DNA of 64,000 bases from Pithys albifrons albifrons (lineage: Eukaryota > Chordata > Aves > Passeriformes > Thamnophilidae), in the NCBI RefSeq assembly GCF_047495875.1, contig NC_092458.1, forward strand, positions 114,129,727 through 114,193,726. Direction: 5' to 3'. Positions within the stretch are counted from its first letter, which is position 1. Every line of letters starts with the position of its first letter. Below are positions 49,101 to 61,703 of this stretch, piece by piece. A model generated the notes under the pieces. That model had not been told where the DNA came from. It made no database searches and saw only the letters and a list, made by a program, of their open reading frames with translations. Both the position numbers and the translations under genes were made by a program.

Positions 49101-50970
49101 AAGAGAAAAAAAACCCCACAAAACAAAACCAAAGAGCTTATTGCTGTACAAAGGATTAACACATTCTTCCTCATTTTGGAAATAAATACGTATTTGTCAT
49201 TACCCACTTCAGTATTTCTCTGGAATCCAGTTCTGTGCAAGAAGTACCTGCATTAGGTAGTTTTGCTGTGATTTATAAGCAGGGCATCTGTGCCTGTGAA
49301 TGATGAAACTGCAGAGTGCTGCCAAAGAACTGCTCACCAAGACATGACCTCACACTTTATTTTTCATGCTTAATGTTAAAACCCCATAAAAAGGGAAGTC
49401 AGTCAATTGCTGAGAAAAAAAAAAATCCATTCAACTTTCTATGTCACTGGCTTTTCTGAAGAACTATTTACACCTGTTAGTTAAGCTCTTACTGAGACCT
49501 GGATATACTACCCGTCTTTTCCCAAAAATCCAACTATGCCCAAATACCAATTTCCCACACTGGAAACTGTCACCTGAGTTTTTAAGTGAGTTGGAAATGG
49601 TTTCAGCATAGGAAAAATGGATTCAGCATAGAAAATATGCTTTCAGGATGCAGGGATGGGGTGAGCTGCTACAATAGCTCATAAGCAGGCAGTGTTTGCC
49701 CACCACCCTGTGTTTGCATCTTCAAAATATCTTTCTGAGGCAGGAATATATTAAAGATACAGCAACAGGGAAATGAAGTCCCTTGTGTGAATCTGTCCCA
49801 GCCCCTTTCCCTGGGAGCAGCTGATGAGATGCTCCTGTCTCAGACAACTTGCAATCTGTCACTTCCACTCATGCCAAAGGTAACTGCAACCACACTGCAT
49901 TTCTTGTGACATGTACTCAGTCTGCAAGAGGCACCATCAGCAGCAGTCACGAGGCACCTGCCTGAGAAACACGGTGCCTCTGCAGTGACAGTGTGTCCAT
50001 CCTCTCTGGGAAGGGGCACGTTTGGTGCCACACAACACCAACACATGCCAGTTAAGATATATTTAACACAAGTCTTTTGGCACTCTAGCAGCACTTTTAA
50101 CCATTTTCAATACACTTACATTTCAAAACCAGGCTTAATATTCTAAATATCACAAACAGAAAAAAATGAGAGTTGAGTCATAGCAGAATGAATTCACTGC
50201 TACATTCTTGTCTTCCTTGTGGAGCCACTGACAAGAAAGTTCTTCAAAATATTTTCTACTTTTTAGGAGTCAAAACATGATATTCCGAGTGGTCAGACAA
50301 GTAAATAAATAGTGTGTGTAGTTCCTGGCTGGGTGTTGGATTGAACACAAAGACAAGGGGGGTTTCTACCACATTTTATTCCTCAGGGACACTCAGCATT
50401 GCAATACACAAAAATCAATTTTCTCTCCTTGCAACATTTACTTCAGTATTATCTACTATTATGTACTAAAAGACTTAAGCCAGTAAAAGCACAGGCCTGA
50501 TACAGTATTAGAAGAAAATTATCTGTGTGTTTTTCCTAATATTTGCTGCTCCTTGCCCCATGATTGATCACAGGTAGAATGACTGTTTATTTACAGAGAT
50601 TACAGAGTTCTCTACATATCCTGGCCTCAAACCTATTCTATTTTTCTTTCTGACTTAAATAGGAGCAGGATTAGATCTCTGATGGAAGCTTTACTGCATA
50701 GGAAGCATTGATTTGAGAGATTAACAATACACTGCTGTGGCAAAAGATATTTGTCATCACAGCTGAGTGGAACAGGGTACAAGACAGTGCTGAGATGCCT
50801 TATGTGTTCTCATTAGCCTCTGGCTTTTGTTCCCCAAGTAGAGTTGATTACACAGCCTCATTTTATCTAAACTGGAATGGCATTAAGCCATTCATATGTT
50901 TGTGCCATGGAGGACTCCAAGGACAGGTAACAAGGGTATTTTCCTTATTTTGGAAAAGAAAACAGTATTA
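46150..50970. other. EPHA6 intron 2 sequence, no gene
   Basis: Intron. An octamer-type ATTTGCAT lies at 47461-47468 in an AT-rich block, and a short A/C tract at 49109-49132. No exon or RNA gene was recognised. Confidence 0.55.
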
Positions 50971-51765
50971 TAGAATCATAGAATGACAGAATGGAGTGGG
51001 TTGGAAAAGACCTCTGAGATCATCGAGTCCAACCCTTGGTCCAACTCCAGTCCCTTTACCAGATCATGGCACTCAGGGCCACATCCAATCTGCATTTAAA
51101 AACCTCCAGGGATGGGGAATCCACCCCCTCTCTGGGCAGCCCATTCCAATGCCTGAGCACTCTCTCTGCAAAGAAGTTTTTCTGCTCTCCAACTTCAATT
51201 TCCCCTGGCAGAGCTTGAGCCCATCGTGCCCCCTTGTCCTATTGCTGAGTGCCTGGGAGAAGAGACCAACCCCCACCTGGCCAGAACTTCCCTTCAAGGA
51301 GTTCCAGACAGTGCTGAGGTCACCTCTGAGCCTCCTCTTCTCCAGGCTAAACACCCCCAGCTCCCTCAGCCTCTCCCCACAGCACTTGTGCTCCAGTCCC
51401 TTCTCCAGCCTCGCTGCTCTTCTCTGGCCCCGCTCCAGCCCTTCAAGCTCTTTCCTGAACTGAGGGGCCCAGAACTGAACACAACACTCAAGGTGTGGCC
51501 TCCCCAAGGCAGAGTCCAGGGGAAGGGTCACTGCCCTGGGCCTGCTGGCCACTCTAGTTTGGATCCAGGCCAGGATCCCCTTGGCCTTCTTGGCCACCTG
51601 GGCACACTGTTGGCTCCTGTTGAGCTCCCTGTCCCTCAGTCCCCCCAGGTCCCTTTCTGCCTGGCTGCTCTCCAGCCACTCTGTGCCCAGCCTGGAGCGC
51701 TGCAGGGGGTTGGGGTGGCCAAAGGGCAGGACCTGCACTTGGCCTTGTTGAACTTCATCCCATTA
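50971..51765 (-). mobile_element. CR1 LINE, young subfamily, copy 7 (mosaic near its 3' end)
   Basis: Starts tagaatcatagaatgacag and ends at aacttcatcccatta. The minus strand is open for about 220 codons of the CR1 ORF (MQVLPFGHPNPLQRSRLGTE onward), with a frameshift near the end against the other copies. The segment 51069-51101 (gggccacatccaatctgc) differs from all other copies and looks taken from another CR1 type. Confidence 0.95.
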
Positions 51766-54529
51766 CACACACTCCTGATTCAGTGCATGACATGACACAC
51801 CGACATGGAGAAAATCCAACCCCAGCTTTGGAGTTCCACTGAGTTCCACCTGGAGTGATGTTCCAGTAGATTCAGGAATCACACAGAAGGTGCTGTCAGG
51901 ATTTTTTCTTTGCCTTTTGAAGAAATGCTGTGACTGTATATGGATCAACCTTCCTCAAACTGATGGGCTTTGCAATAAGCTGACTATATACTGTGGTGCT
52001 TTTTTAATGAACTATCATTAATTTTATAAATACAGAGACTAAACACCAGCTCTCCACTTTGCATGTAGATCTTTTCATTTCTGCTATTCTGAACACACAC
52101 TTCCTTCTCAGCAGGCACCCAGCCTGGGTACTAAGGGCATTCTAGACAGCACTCTCAGTAGGCACAGAAAGAGCTATTTTTTTTCCTCATTTCTTCCTCC
52201 TGAATTCCAGCAATGCTGTATCTTTGCTCTGATGGGCAGAGATATTTACATTTACCAAACTGAGCCACAGAACTCTGCATTTGTAAGTAAACAGGTACTA
52301 AAATACTGTGTATAACAAACATCTGAAAGGAACAATATTACTGGAGATGCCAAAGGTTTCTGAATTTTCATAAAATTACTGTGTTACAGAATGGCTTAAC
52401 ATATTTTCATGTCAGGATTGAAGCACTCTGGTCACCCTGTACATCAGAGATACACAACATTCATTTGTTATCATTGAGAGGTCTAATGACCATTCCCTGC
52501 ACTGAGACATGAGTAGTGTTGGTAAAATAACAGAAATACTGGTAGAAGAAGCAAATAAATTGAAATAAAACTTTGCTCATTTTTAAGGGTTGTCCACATA
52601 CTTTTCAAAAATATCTTCAAACCCTTTGATTCTTTTTAATCTATGTCTGCTTAGGGCCTACTTAAATAATTTCACTGGGTCCAAGAGACATCTGTTAAAT
52701 TATATCTGTTAAATCATATCTAATAATTTCGTTTTCTCCCAAGCTGTTTTACCAGAGTAGGAAATGAAGAGGACAGTTGTTCAAAACTCCTCATAAATGT
52801 GCCTGTGTTTGCACAACCAGCACCTTCCATGGGCTCAGCATTCCCTGAATTGTTGGGAATGTGGAGGAGTCGTGGATGTCACATCCCACAGGGCTGAGGA
52901 TCTTTGAAATTATTTAGTAGGAACGAGCAATTACTCACAGCTTACACATTCACCACTTCTGTCTCTGCTTCAAATCCAACTCAGCTTCTCTAGAAACAGA
53001 ATCTTTTTAAAGCCTTTATGTTGCAGTTAAGCCTTTACTCAGACTTGTTTACATGAATCTCTTAAGTGTAGTTATTTTTATAAATCCTCCACGTATTTAA
53101 ATGAACTTAGGCTAAAGATTCAATTATCTACAATGCAGCTCTAGTTACTCCCACAGAGCTCTGAATTCTTATTATTAAAAAAATGTGTATTTTATGCATT
53201 CAATTGCACACGTTGAAAGCTGAATTTCTATTTACTGCCACCCAAGTATGCAAATTTGAAAGATTCTATTAAATTCTGAAGAAAAATACTGTTGGAAAAA
53301 GTATTCCTAAGGTACTCTTAATTATCCAGTGCTTAAGTAACTCCTCTAAACAAATAGTATTTAAGCAGCTATTGCATTTTAAGGGTTTGCAGGAATTGTG
53401 CTTGGAGATTTCAAGGAATCAAAATTTGCATATTGTTTAGATTATAGCAATTTTACATGTTGAAACAAACCACTTTATTCCAGGGTAACAGAAGATTTGT
53501 GGAGTGGAGGTTCTAGGTTTGGTTGGATTAATTGATTTGATGGAAAAAGTAGGTAAATTTTCCAGTCTGTCTCAAACAGAGCAGAAGAAAAGTTTTTGTG
53601 CATGAATCTTTATCCTCTACTGAACTCTGTTTCCCACAACTCCCTAGAAAGGCTCACTGGGGATAAAAAGTTTCAAACATGTAGGCTTTTAATAAAGCCT
53701 TTTTTCCATCTACAGGTATATCTCATTTTTCATTCTTTACTATATCCGAAAATAAAAAAATAGAAATAAAATGAAAATATTAAAATATGGCACCACACAT
53801 TACAGTTCTAATCCATCTATTCCACCCAAAAGCATTAAATCAGCTAAAAAATATTTTTACACAGCCATGCTGGGGCACTGCTTGTCATGAATTTTAACAT
53901 TTTTAGTATAATTCTGGGAAGTAACTTTCTATATAGGCAAAATTACTTCCACATTCTCTTTCTGTCAGAGAAATTAGTGTGAAACATTTGTTTTGAAGAG
54001 ATCCCCTGGAAAAAAAAATCACATTTCACTCATGTTCTTGTCTTAAATGTGTTTGGACTTGCAAGTGCATCTCAAATTGGATGAAGAGGGAGAATCTTTC
54101 CCAGGCTAAGTTCAGATTAATTCAGCACTTTCACTGCCACTCAGTCTCTACTATGACAGATCAGATGTTTTTATGAAATTTCTCAACCCCTTGCAGTGAA
54201 ACCAGGTTTGCCAGAGCTGTTCTTTCAAAAGCCCCCATGGAAATTCTCACTGTAATAAATATTGGGTTTAAAATCTCAGCTTAGAAACCTGAGCAATGCT
54301 ATCGATAATTGCCCTTGCAGAAAGAGATCATCACCAAAGTGCAATGGTGTGATAATGGAAGAGAAAGAAAAACCTTTGCCAAGATTTAAGAGATTTTTTA
54401 ATGCCAAATGTGGGTCCATTTCTGGCTGACCCTGAGGTGGCTTGAGTGGGATAATCCACTTCTTTTTTAATTGCATTTCCAGACTAAGAGTTGATCCTTT
54501 TTATGGGAACAATCTGGCATTATAGCAGG
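51766..54529. other. EPHA6 intron 2 sequence, no gene
   Basis: AT-rich intron, with a small local repeat ctgttaaat.atatct at 52692-52720. No exon was recognised. Confidence 0.55.
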
Positions 54530-54614
54530 TTTTTGGTTTTGTTTATTTTTTTTTGTTTGATTGGGGGTTTTTTTGTTGTTGTTTTGTTGGTTTTTTTGTT
54601 TTGGTTTTGTTTTA
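54530..54614. repeat. T/G-only low-complexity tract
   Basis: T runs with GTTTTG, GTTG and a GGGGG run. Almost no C or A. Same class as 26995-27228. Confidence 0.88.
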
Positions 54615-55055
54615 ATGCTTAAACTTTGCATCTTTTGCATTCCTTTCCATGACAGATAATGACTACAAGCTTTACATCAAGTCATTTTGATAAGAAAAAA
54701 AACCCAAACAGGTCAGCTAGAAAAAGTTTTACAAAAATAGGAAAAACAAGCAACTTGCTATAGATCATATTTTTAAAATGAGCTGTTTGTTCCTGGATTC
54801 TGTAATGCCCCAGGCTCAGGATATGTTTCAATTATTGCATGTGTTCATTCAGGTATCTGCAAAACTTTGAAAACTGCATTTCATGGCTTCACATAAAGTT
54901 AATGACATTTACAGTGGTAAAAAAAGCTGAAAAAAACCATTTTTTAGCTTTTTTTTTTAAGTCTGGAGGCAAAAGAATAGAGAACTGAGAAGAAATGCCC
55001 TTAAATCAAAATAAGTCAGTGCAGGGAGGAATATTTCACTTTCTAATTTATTAAT
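54615..55055. other. EPHA6 intron 2 sequence, no gene
   Basis: AT-rich intron with short A and T runs. No gene or known repeat. Confidence 0.55.
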
Positions 55056-55172
55056 TATAGAATCATCCAAGTTGGGAGACTTTGGGATCATCTGGTCCCA
55101 CCTTTAGCTCCAAGCAGGATCAACAGTAAATTCAGAATAATCTGAGGTTTGTTACAGGTGTGGTCTTAAGGC
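55056..55172 (-). mobile_element. Old CR1 3' end fragment
   Basis: tatagaatcatccaagttggg, then gggatcatctggtccca and caagcaggatcaacag. A decayed CR1 tail with uncertain 5' edge. Confidence 0.65.
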
Positions 55173-57319
55173 CAATGAGATGTCCCCACTGTGGGGATAC
55201 CAACACAGAGGGACTGAAAAACCAAACTCTGCTTTTCTGAGATGCTCTCAGAAATTCAAATTCAGCAACACCTCTTTTGTTTTCCCTTTCTCACAGACTG
55301 GAGAGGCTGTGAAGTCACTCCTATCACAGCTTAAATCTCACTTCAATCTCCAAATTACATCACAAACTTCTACCTAAATTTAAACTTCCTCAAGATACTA
55401 TCATTCAAACCATGGACTAACTCAGTGTTTACTATGAAAAATATAAGTTTACAAGAGCTTACACAGACTCATTTAACATTGTGGCTCCATGAACTTTTAT
55501 TTGGAAATTAGTCATGTGAAAAAAAAAAAAAAACAAAAGAAAACTACTTCAGGGAGGAGGAAGGGAATGATGATCACAATGGCCCCAGATTTTAGTTTGG
55601 ATTTACATAATGCAGAGCTTTGCATTTAGTACAACGGCCTTAGACCCACTTCCAGCAGTAAATTAAAAGGTTTTTATTCCTATCTCATTCCCTAAATCTT
55701 CCACAGTAAATTGTTCCTGCCTGCAGGAGTGTCTATTACCAACTGAACTAAAATGGACTGGTCTCTTTATTTATGTCAGAAATCCAGAGGTCAGAGGGTC
55801 TCACCAGACACCAGAGAACTGAAAACAGCAGGAAAGGGGGTGAATAGGACACTTGTCAACCTCCTGACATTGGCTGTGCAAAACCCCTCAGATTACCTGA
55901 AATTGAGCATTCCAGTTCTCAGATGTTACTTGTATGTTAATGATGACAATATATATGTCATATTTTAAATGTAACTTATTCTTTACTGGAAAAAAACTCA
56001 GCATCTCTGAGTGTCCCAATGTATTTTTTGTAAAATCAAGTTTCAGTATCCATGTCCCCAAAAGAGTAATTTTAATTAATTATTTATATTCCTTGACCCT
56101 AAATCTTCAAGTGGGTAGTATTTAACTGTATGAACAGTTTTTATTGGCAGCAGTTTTTTTATTCCTAACAAAGCAAACTGATCAAAACCCACTTTTCTGG
56201 GAGAAAGCACAATAGTTAATACAGACTGTTAATTACTTCTGTAGTGAAGTCACTTTTCAAAAGGATCTGATGAAGCATCAGAAGATACTCAGCTAATCAG
56301 CATTCATCCAAAGCAGAACTCTCTCTTTTCCTCCAGGCCATGGTTTCAGTGCACACATTTTCCCATCCTCGCTGTCATTTTTCTTAAGCTCCCTCTGGGA
56401 TTGGTTGTGATTTTTTTTTCATACTGAAGGTCTCAGGAGATGTTTCATTTGTTGATTCCCCGCCCCTCCTTTTTTTTTTTTTTTTTGCAGTCCCCCACAG
56501 AATAATTCAGGGAGAGCAAACCACATGAGTAAACCTGAGTCATAAACCAGAGCACAAGGGTTTCAGAGATGAAAATAATTCTATTTTGGTTTCCTGGGAA
56601 GGTTCAGTTTCTGACTGATGTTGAATGCATTGATCCTTTCATCTTGTGAAATCCACAGGCAGGCAGGAGCAGGCAAGACTCTCATTAAATACAAAGAACA
56701 GAAGGATGTGAAATGGAAAGTATGTCACAACAGCTTTTGACTTGGGGCATAATCACGGGTAGAAAGAAAAAAAAAAGATAATCATCACATGATTTTTTTA
56801 TGCTTGCCCTACAAAATAACTACAAAATCTGTTACACTTCAACAATTTATTCAACCAGTGTGTTTTGCAATAGTAATACAAAGCACAACAATTTTATCTT
56901 CTATAAATGAATGTAACTAAAATCACAGATATCAAAAATCTAATAAAATACCTAAAAGCTATCAAAAAACGTAAAATCCCAATATTAAAGAAAAATAATA
57001 ATTACTATGATAACAGATGTAGGCAGCATCCTACATCCACAGAGATTCTGAGCTGAAAGAGTGTTGGACAAAGCTCATTAAGATTGCAAGGTTTTCTCCA
57101 GAAAGAAATTTTACCATCATAGCAATATCCATATTTATATATTTATATTAACTACAATATATTGTTCCATTTCCATAAATATTTGGTTTTCTATTGGCTT
57201 GTACAATACCATTAGCAACAACACTAACACTGACAGTCTCACTTGTAAAGGATATTAGGATGAAACTCCAATTTAAAGACCTCAATAAGCCCTTGGAAAT
57301 ATGATTTTGGTATCCCAGA
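55173..57319. other. EPHA6 intron 2 sequence, no gene
   Basis: Intron with an A run at 55519-55533 and a T run at 56470-56486. No exon was recognised. Confidence 0.55.
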
Positions 57320-57448
57320 CTATTCTGAGTTGGAAGGGACCCCCAAGGATCATCGAGTCCAACTCTTAAGTCAGTGGCCCACACGAGGGATTGAACCCAT
57401 GACCTTGGCATTATTACAGCCAAGTTTTAACCAACTGAGCTGATCTCA
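57320..57448 (-). mobile_element. TguSINE1-like SINE, second copy
   Basis: On the minus strand: gagatcagctcagttggtt (A-box), a ctgtaataatgccaagg anticodon-arm region, gggttcaatccc (B-box) and gtgggcca, then a CR1-type tail (gttggactcgatgatccttg, gggtcccttcc). The tRNA-like head is about 57374-57448. Its layout matches the SINE at 45168. Confidence 0.9.
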
Positions 57449-57739
57449 CAATTGGGTTTGGGCTTCTTTTGTTCACTGCCCTCAGTGAAATTTTGGGGCA
57501 GATCTGATTTCTCAAGAGAAGGTTCATGAAGGAGAAGAATGTGACTGAGAGCACCTTACACGGCTCTACCAAGGGCAGATGTCACAGCTTGTGGTGCAGC
57601 TCTGGCCATTGTTTGCCTTGAGTTTATCTGAGATTTGTCAAGTTCTGCCACTGCATCCATGGGTAGAGGAGAATAAACCCTTGGCTGTTTTGCATCTGAC
57701 ACTCAGTCAGAGGGACAGGAGGATGACATGGAGAGCAGT
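57449..57739. other. Intron between a SINE and an old CR1; possibly decayed CR1
   Basis: About 290 bases. The phrase ctctaccaagggcagat (about 57564) resembles CR1 reverse-transcriptase ORF text, so the CR1 that follows may begin here. The similarity is too weak to call. Confidence 0.4.
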
Positions 57740-57945
57740 GCTGGAATTCAGAGAGGTTTTGAGAAATGGGCCAACAGAAACTTCTGGAAGTTCAACAAAG
57801 TCAAAATGTTAAGTCTTGAACCACCATGTGATGGTCAAGGCTGGGCTTGGTTGGCCAGGAAACTGCTCTTAAGAAAGGATTGATATCTTAGAGGACAACA
57901 AGTTGCATGTGACATGGCAGCAAAAGAAGAAAATTGACTCACCGG
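57740..57945 (+). mobile_element. Ancient CR1 fragment, reverse-transcriptase ORF part
   Basis: Text resembling the CR1 ORF: agaggttttgagaaatgggcc, ttctggaagttcaacaaagtc, ggctgggcttggttggccag, gatatcttagaggacaacaagttg. The frame is broken by several stops. It is probably the same element as 58177-58346. Confidence 0.65.
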
Positions 57946-58176
57946 GTAATTGTAACAGAAGTTCAACATGATGGTGAGAGGAATGGAGCACAGAAGGTGT
58001 AAGGAGAAGGCTGAGAAATGAACACACAGCATGTGTTTGCAGCTAATCTGCTCACAGAAAAAGCACAGCCAGAGAGCTGTGCACACAGGGAAAGGACACA
58101 GGCAAACTCGAAGCAATTAAAACTCTGGTCAGATATAAAGGGGAATAAAAGGTTCACAATGAAGACAGTCAACTGC

Positions 58177-58346
58177 TGAGTGAGGCTGCCCAGAGACTGA
58201 GGAATCTCCATCCTTGAAATATTCCAAAAATGCCTGGAAAAAAAACCCAGTTACCTGGTCTACTTTTGAAATTAGCTTTGCTTGAGCAAGAGGTTGGACA
58301 CCCAAAGCTCCCTCCTAACTTAAATTATTCTATGGTTTTATGATTT
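58177..58346 (+). mobile_element. Ancient CR1 fragment, 3' UTR part
   Basis: gtgaggctgcccagagac, aatctccatccttgaaatattcc, atgcctgga, aagaggttggac and an end in attattctatggttttatgat, a degraded ATTCTATG tail. Confidence 0.72.
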
Positions 58347-61136
58347 TGGGAGTTTTCTTGATTGACCTACTGGCATTGCCCTCAGAGATCTTAGCATTGT
58401 CAAAAAGACTATGCCATTTCCTCTTAGCAGTGAAAGGATCTGTCACTCAGGAACCCTCTGACCCTGTTCAAATGTTGATCTCTTCCCTAAAGATCATGGA
58501 CATGATCCTTCCTCTTCTGACCTTTGGAACTCACTCCCTGCAGGGGGTATTTTCAGTCTAAAACCCATTTCAGTCTATGCTTAATTGCCTCTTGCTCTGA
58601 CTGTGTCAACCCAATCTAAACATCTTTACTGGGTTTTAATTATTATTTTTTTGTTTAAATCATATCAGACCTTGTATGCCCACACAAACATCCAGGTTGT
58701 CCAGCACTGAAACAATTCCTCATGACTCATTTATGCTGTTCCACTCCTAAGATCTAAGGTGACAAATAACAGCTAGAGGGACAACAGGAGAAATGGGTTA
58801 ACTGTAATCTGTGAAACCAAATAAAATCTTTGTCACAGCTTAGTTCACTTCCATCTCTTCAGCACCCTGAATTAATTTTCCTCAATGAGGCATCTAAAAT
58901 CAAGCAGGAAGCTTGAACAGCAACAAATTCTAAAACCCCAACAAAGACCAACCATCACTATATCACAATTATTTACAGTTATAAGCTGTTTAAGTTATTA
59001 ATATGTGCTTTAAAGTGTTCCTGAGGTGTCCAGCCCACGAGATCCATACCAAGGACAGAGATCACACATGTGCATGACCTTTCTGAGCATGTTTCTGTCA
59101 GTGTCAATCTGATGACACAGATTGCTGGATTTGGCCACCAGAGCTGCTTTTCACTGCCAGAGCTCACCAGAAATGTGCTCTGCCCTTGCTTCTGTTAAAC
59201 AAAATGTGGCCTTTATGCACCCTTTCTTCAAGCTATGTTGCTTGTTCTCCTGGCTCAACCAACATGCAGCTGTGCAATCACATGCTCTAAGAACAATAAA
59301 TGTGGGGTTTTTGTTGTTTCTTCATGGTGTGTCCACTCATTTGGTTATATCAGAGCTCTTCCTGAGCTGCATAAACCACTGAGGGTAAAACCTTATTAAA
59401 ACTCTGCTGTATTTCACCTGTTGTAGGCTCTGGGTAAGGAGTTGGGGAAGCAGGGAGAGTAAATTCCCTGAGCTAACACTGGCTTTGAAATGAAGGGGAG
59501 CATAAAATGACTGTTCACCCTTTCTCATTGCCTTGTTCCTTTTCTTAACAGCATCAGAATTATTGCAGGCTCTGTGGAAGCAATTCATGTTCTGTGGGGC
59601 AGGGAGTGATTGCAACTTAAACAAGCAGTCTGCAAAATGTGTAAATTCTGCAATAGAATATTTATATTTCATATATATATATATATACACCATACTAAAC
59701 ATCACAACTGTAGTGTGAGGTTATCATTTTAAGTCTTTATTGGTACAGCACATTTGCAAAGCCAGTAGTGAGGCACAATTTATATCACCAAAGTGATGGC
59801 TTGAGCTCAAATGTGCAAATTATGCACCTGAACAACATCTACTACATAAAAATGGATTATTTCTTTCCATACTTTCTGACCTAACTACTCCTGACTATAA
59901 TCCCACATCTCCTCAGCAATGGGAAATTTTTATTAATAACACATTAAAATGAACAGATCTAACAGATGAAGATTTCTTCTAAAAATCATCATCATTCTCT
60001 TCCCTTTCCTTCCTGTGCTGTCAAATGAACAAACTAAATGGAAAGTTTCATCATCCTCAATTCCATCCATTGATTCAAATTTTTATGTCTCAACAGCCTC
60101 ACATAAGGAATGTTTTGTGACAGTAAAAGGCAGTTTGTCAAGATCTTGCCTTCCAAGGTACCTGCAACTCATAGAAAATGAGGAGTCTTTTTTTATCACA
60201 TCACCCAGCATGGGAATATTGGATGTTTTTTCATGTTAGGAGAAAGGACACAGATTTGCATTTCTAACATTTGCATTTCTAATATTTGCTCTAATAATTT
60301 CATAATCTCTGAAATTTAGCACTGGACCAAACTTCCCAACTTGCACCTAAGTGCAGTGATCCAAAATCCACTGCAGTTACCTGTGATGTGATCCATTTGA
60401 CTGATCTCCAAGATTTCCACTGGGGATTTTATCACCCAGCCTGTCTGCAGCAATACTGCACTAAACCTTTACCATCAGTCTTTATTGTTTTTTTTTTTTA
60501 TGCAAACTGTCTCCCAAATACCAACTGGTCTATCAAATTTATATTGAAAATATTCTCAGCCACTAAGTTTTGTTGAAATGAATATTGTAGCAAAATATCT
60601 TTGTGTACTTTCCAAACCAGTACATTCCACTGTGAGCTAAAATACTGTGATTGATAATCTGTATTACAGCAGTTTTACCAACTGCCCCATGCCACTTCCA
60701 AACCCTTTTGAATTAGTTACAGTGATTATCTTTAGTGGCTTTTCTGGCAATTTATTTATATTATAGATGTAATTCTTCTGAAGCCCTTGGGACATCTGGT
60801 AAACATTTTGCACAATGGGTTTTATCTGTTTTACCCTGAATGAAAACCAGAATCCTGATCCATGACTGTATTTGGTAACAAAGTCACACATCACACAAAA
60901 AAGTAACAGCAAGATGACATTACCTCATCATTCACAAACTTGAAGGAAATCATTCATTATTGTTGAAAAAATCTCTTACATTATGCCTTTATTCAGTATT
61001 CTTTTCAATGGAAAGCAACTCCAATATCCCTGTCCCCTTCAGGGCTAAGTCCTGTTTCTTAAAGTGCCAACTGTAATTAACATTTCCAGCACAACTTCTA
61101 TGCAAAAAGTCTTCCTAACTAACAATCTGAGCATAT
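58347..61136. other. EPHA6 intron 2 sequence, no gene
   Basis: Intron with a short AT microsatellite at 59671-59687 and a T run at 60489-60499. No exon or RNA gene was recognised. Confidence 0.55.
59671..59687. repeat. (AT)n microsatellite
   Basis: About eight AT units followed by acacc. Confidence 0.9.
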
Positions 61137-61210
61137 ATTTTTTTGTTGTTGTTGTTTTGGGGGTTTTTGTTTTGTTTTGTTTTTTTTTTATTTGGTTTAT
61201 TTTATTTTCC
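61137..61210. repeat. T/G-only low-complexity tract
   Basis: TTG and GTTTT units with a GGGGG run, nearly without C or A. Third member of the T/G class. Confidence 0.88.
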
Positions 61211-61703
61211 AGGGAACACTTTAGTATTTATTCGCTGGCATATTCTTAACACAAATGCATAACTGCAATAAAAGCCCACTTCAGATTGCAAAAGTAGATG
61301 CTATCCTATAGTGTCACTATGTCAAGCAGACAAACAGCTCTCCAAATTGTTGCTGTTTAGAAAAGAGCATATTTATTTTCAATAAGGACTTGCAGAGAAG
61401 AAGGGCAAAAGGTTCTGTTTCTGAGGGCAGATCAGCTTGGCATTATTTTAAAAGCAGAAATTATTTTTTTTAAGTACCTGCAATGCTATGCAAGATATGA
61501 ACTGTTATATATTGTACAGGTTGAAGATTTTGATATTAGGAATATGAGCTCCATAAAAAGAACTCCAGTCTCAGAGCTGTAGAATATTATAACCCTGCAC
61601 CAAGATAACCCACTGGTGACAGGACATGCTGAGATCACACGTGAGTCCCAACCCATTTCAACTGATCCAGCAAGTCCTGGACAGCAGGGCTGAATTCCTC
61701 TGC
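61211..61703. other. EPHA6 intron 2 sequence, no gene
   Basis: Intron. The last 60-80 bases stay in frame with the CR1 ORF that follows, but they do not match the other copies and are not counted as CR1. Confidence 0.5.
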
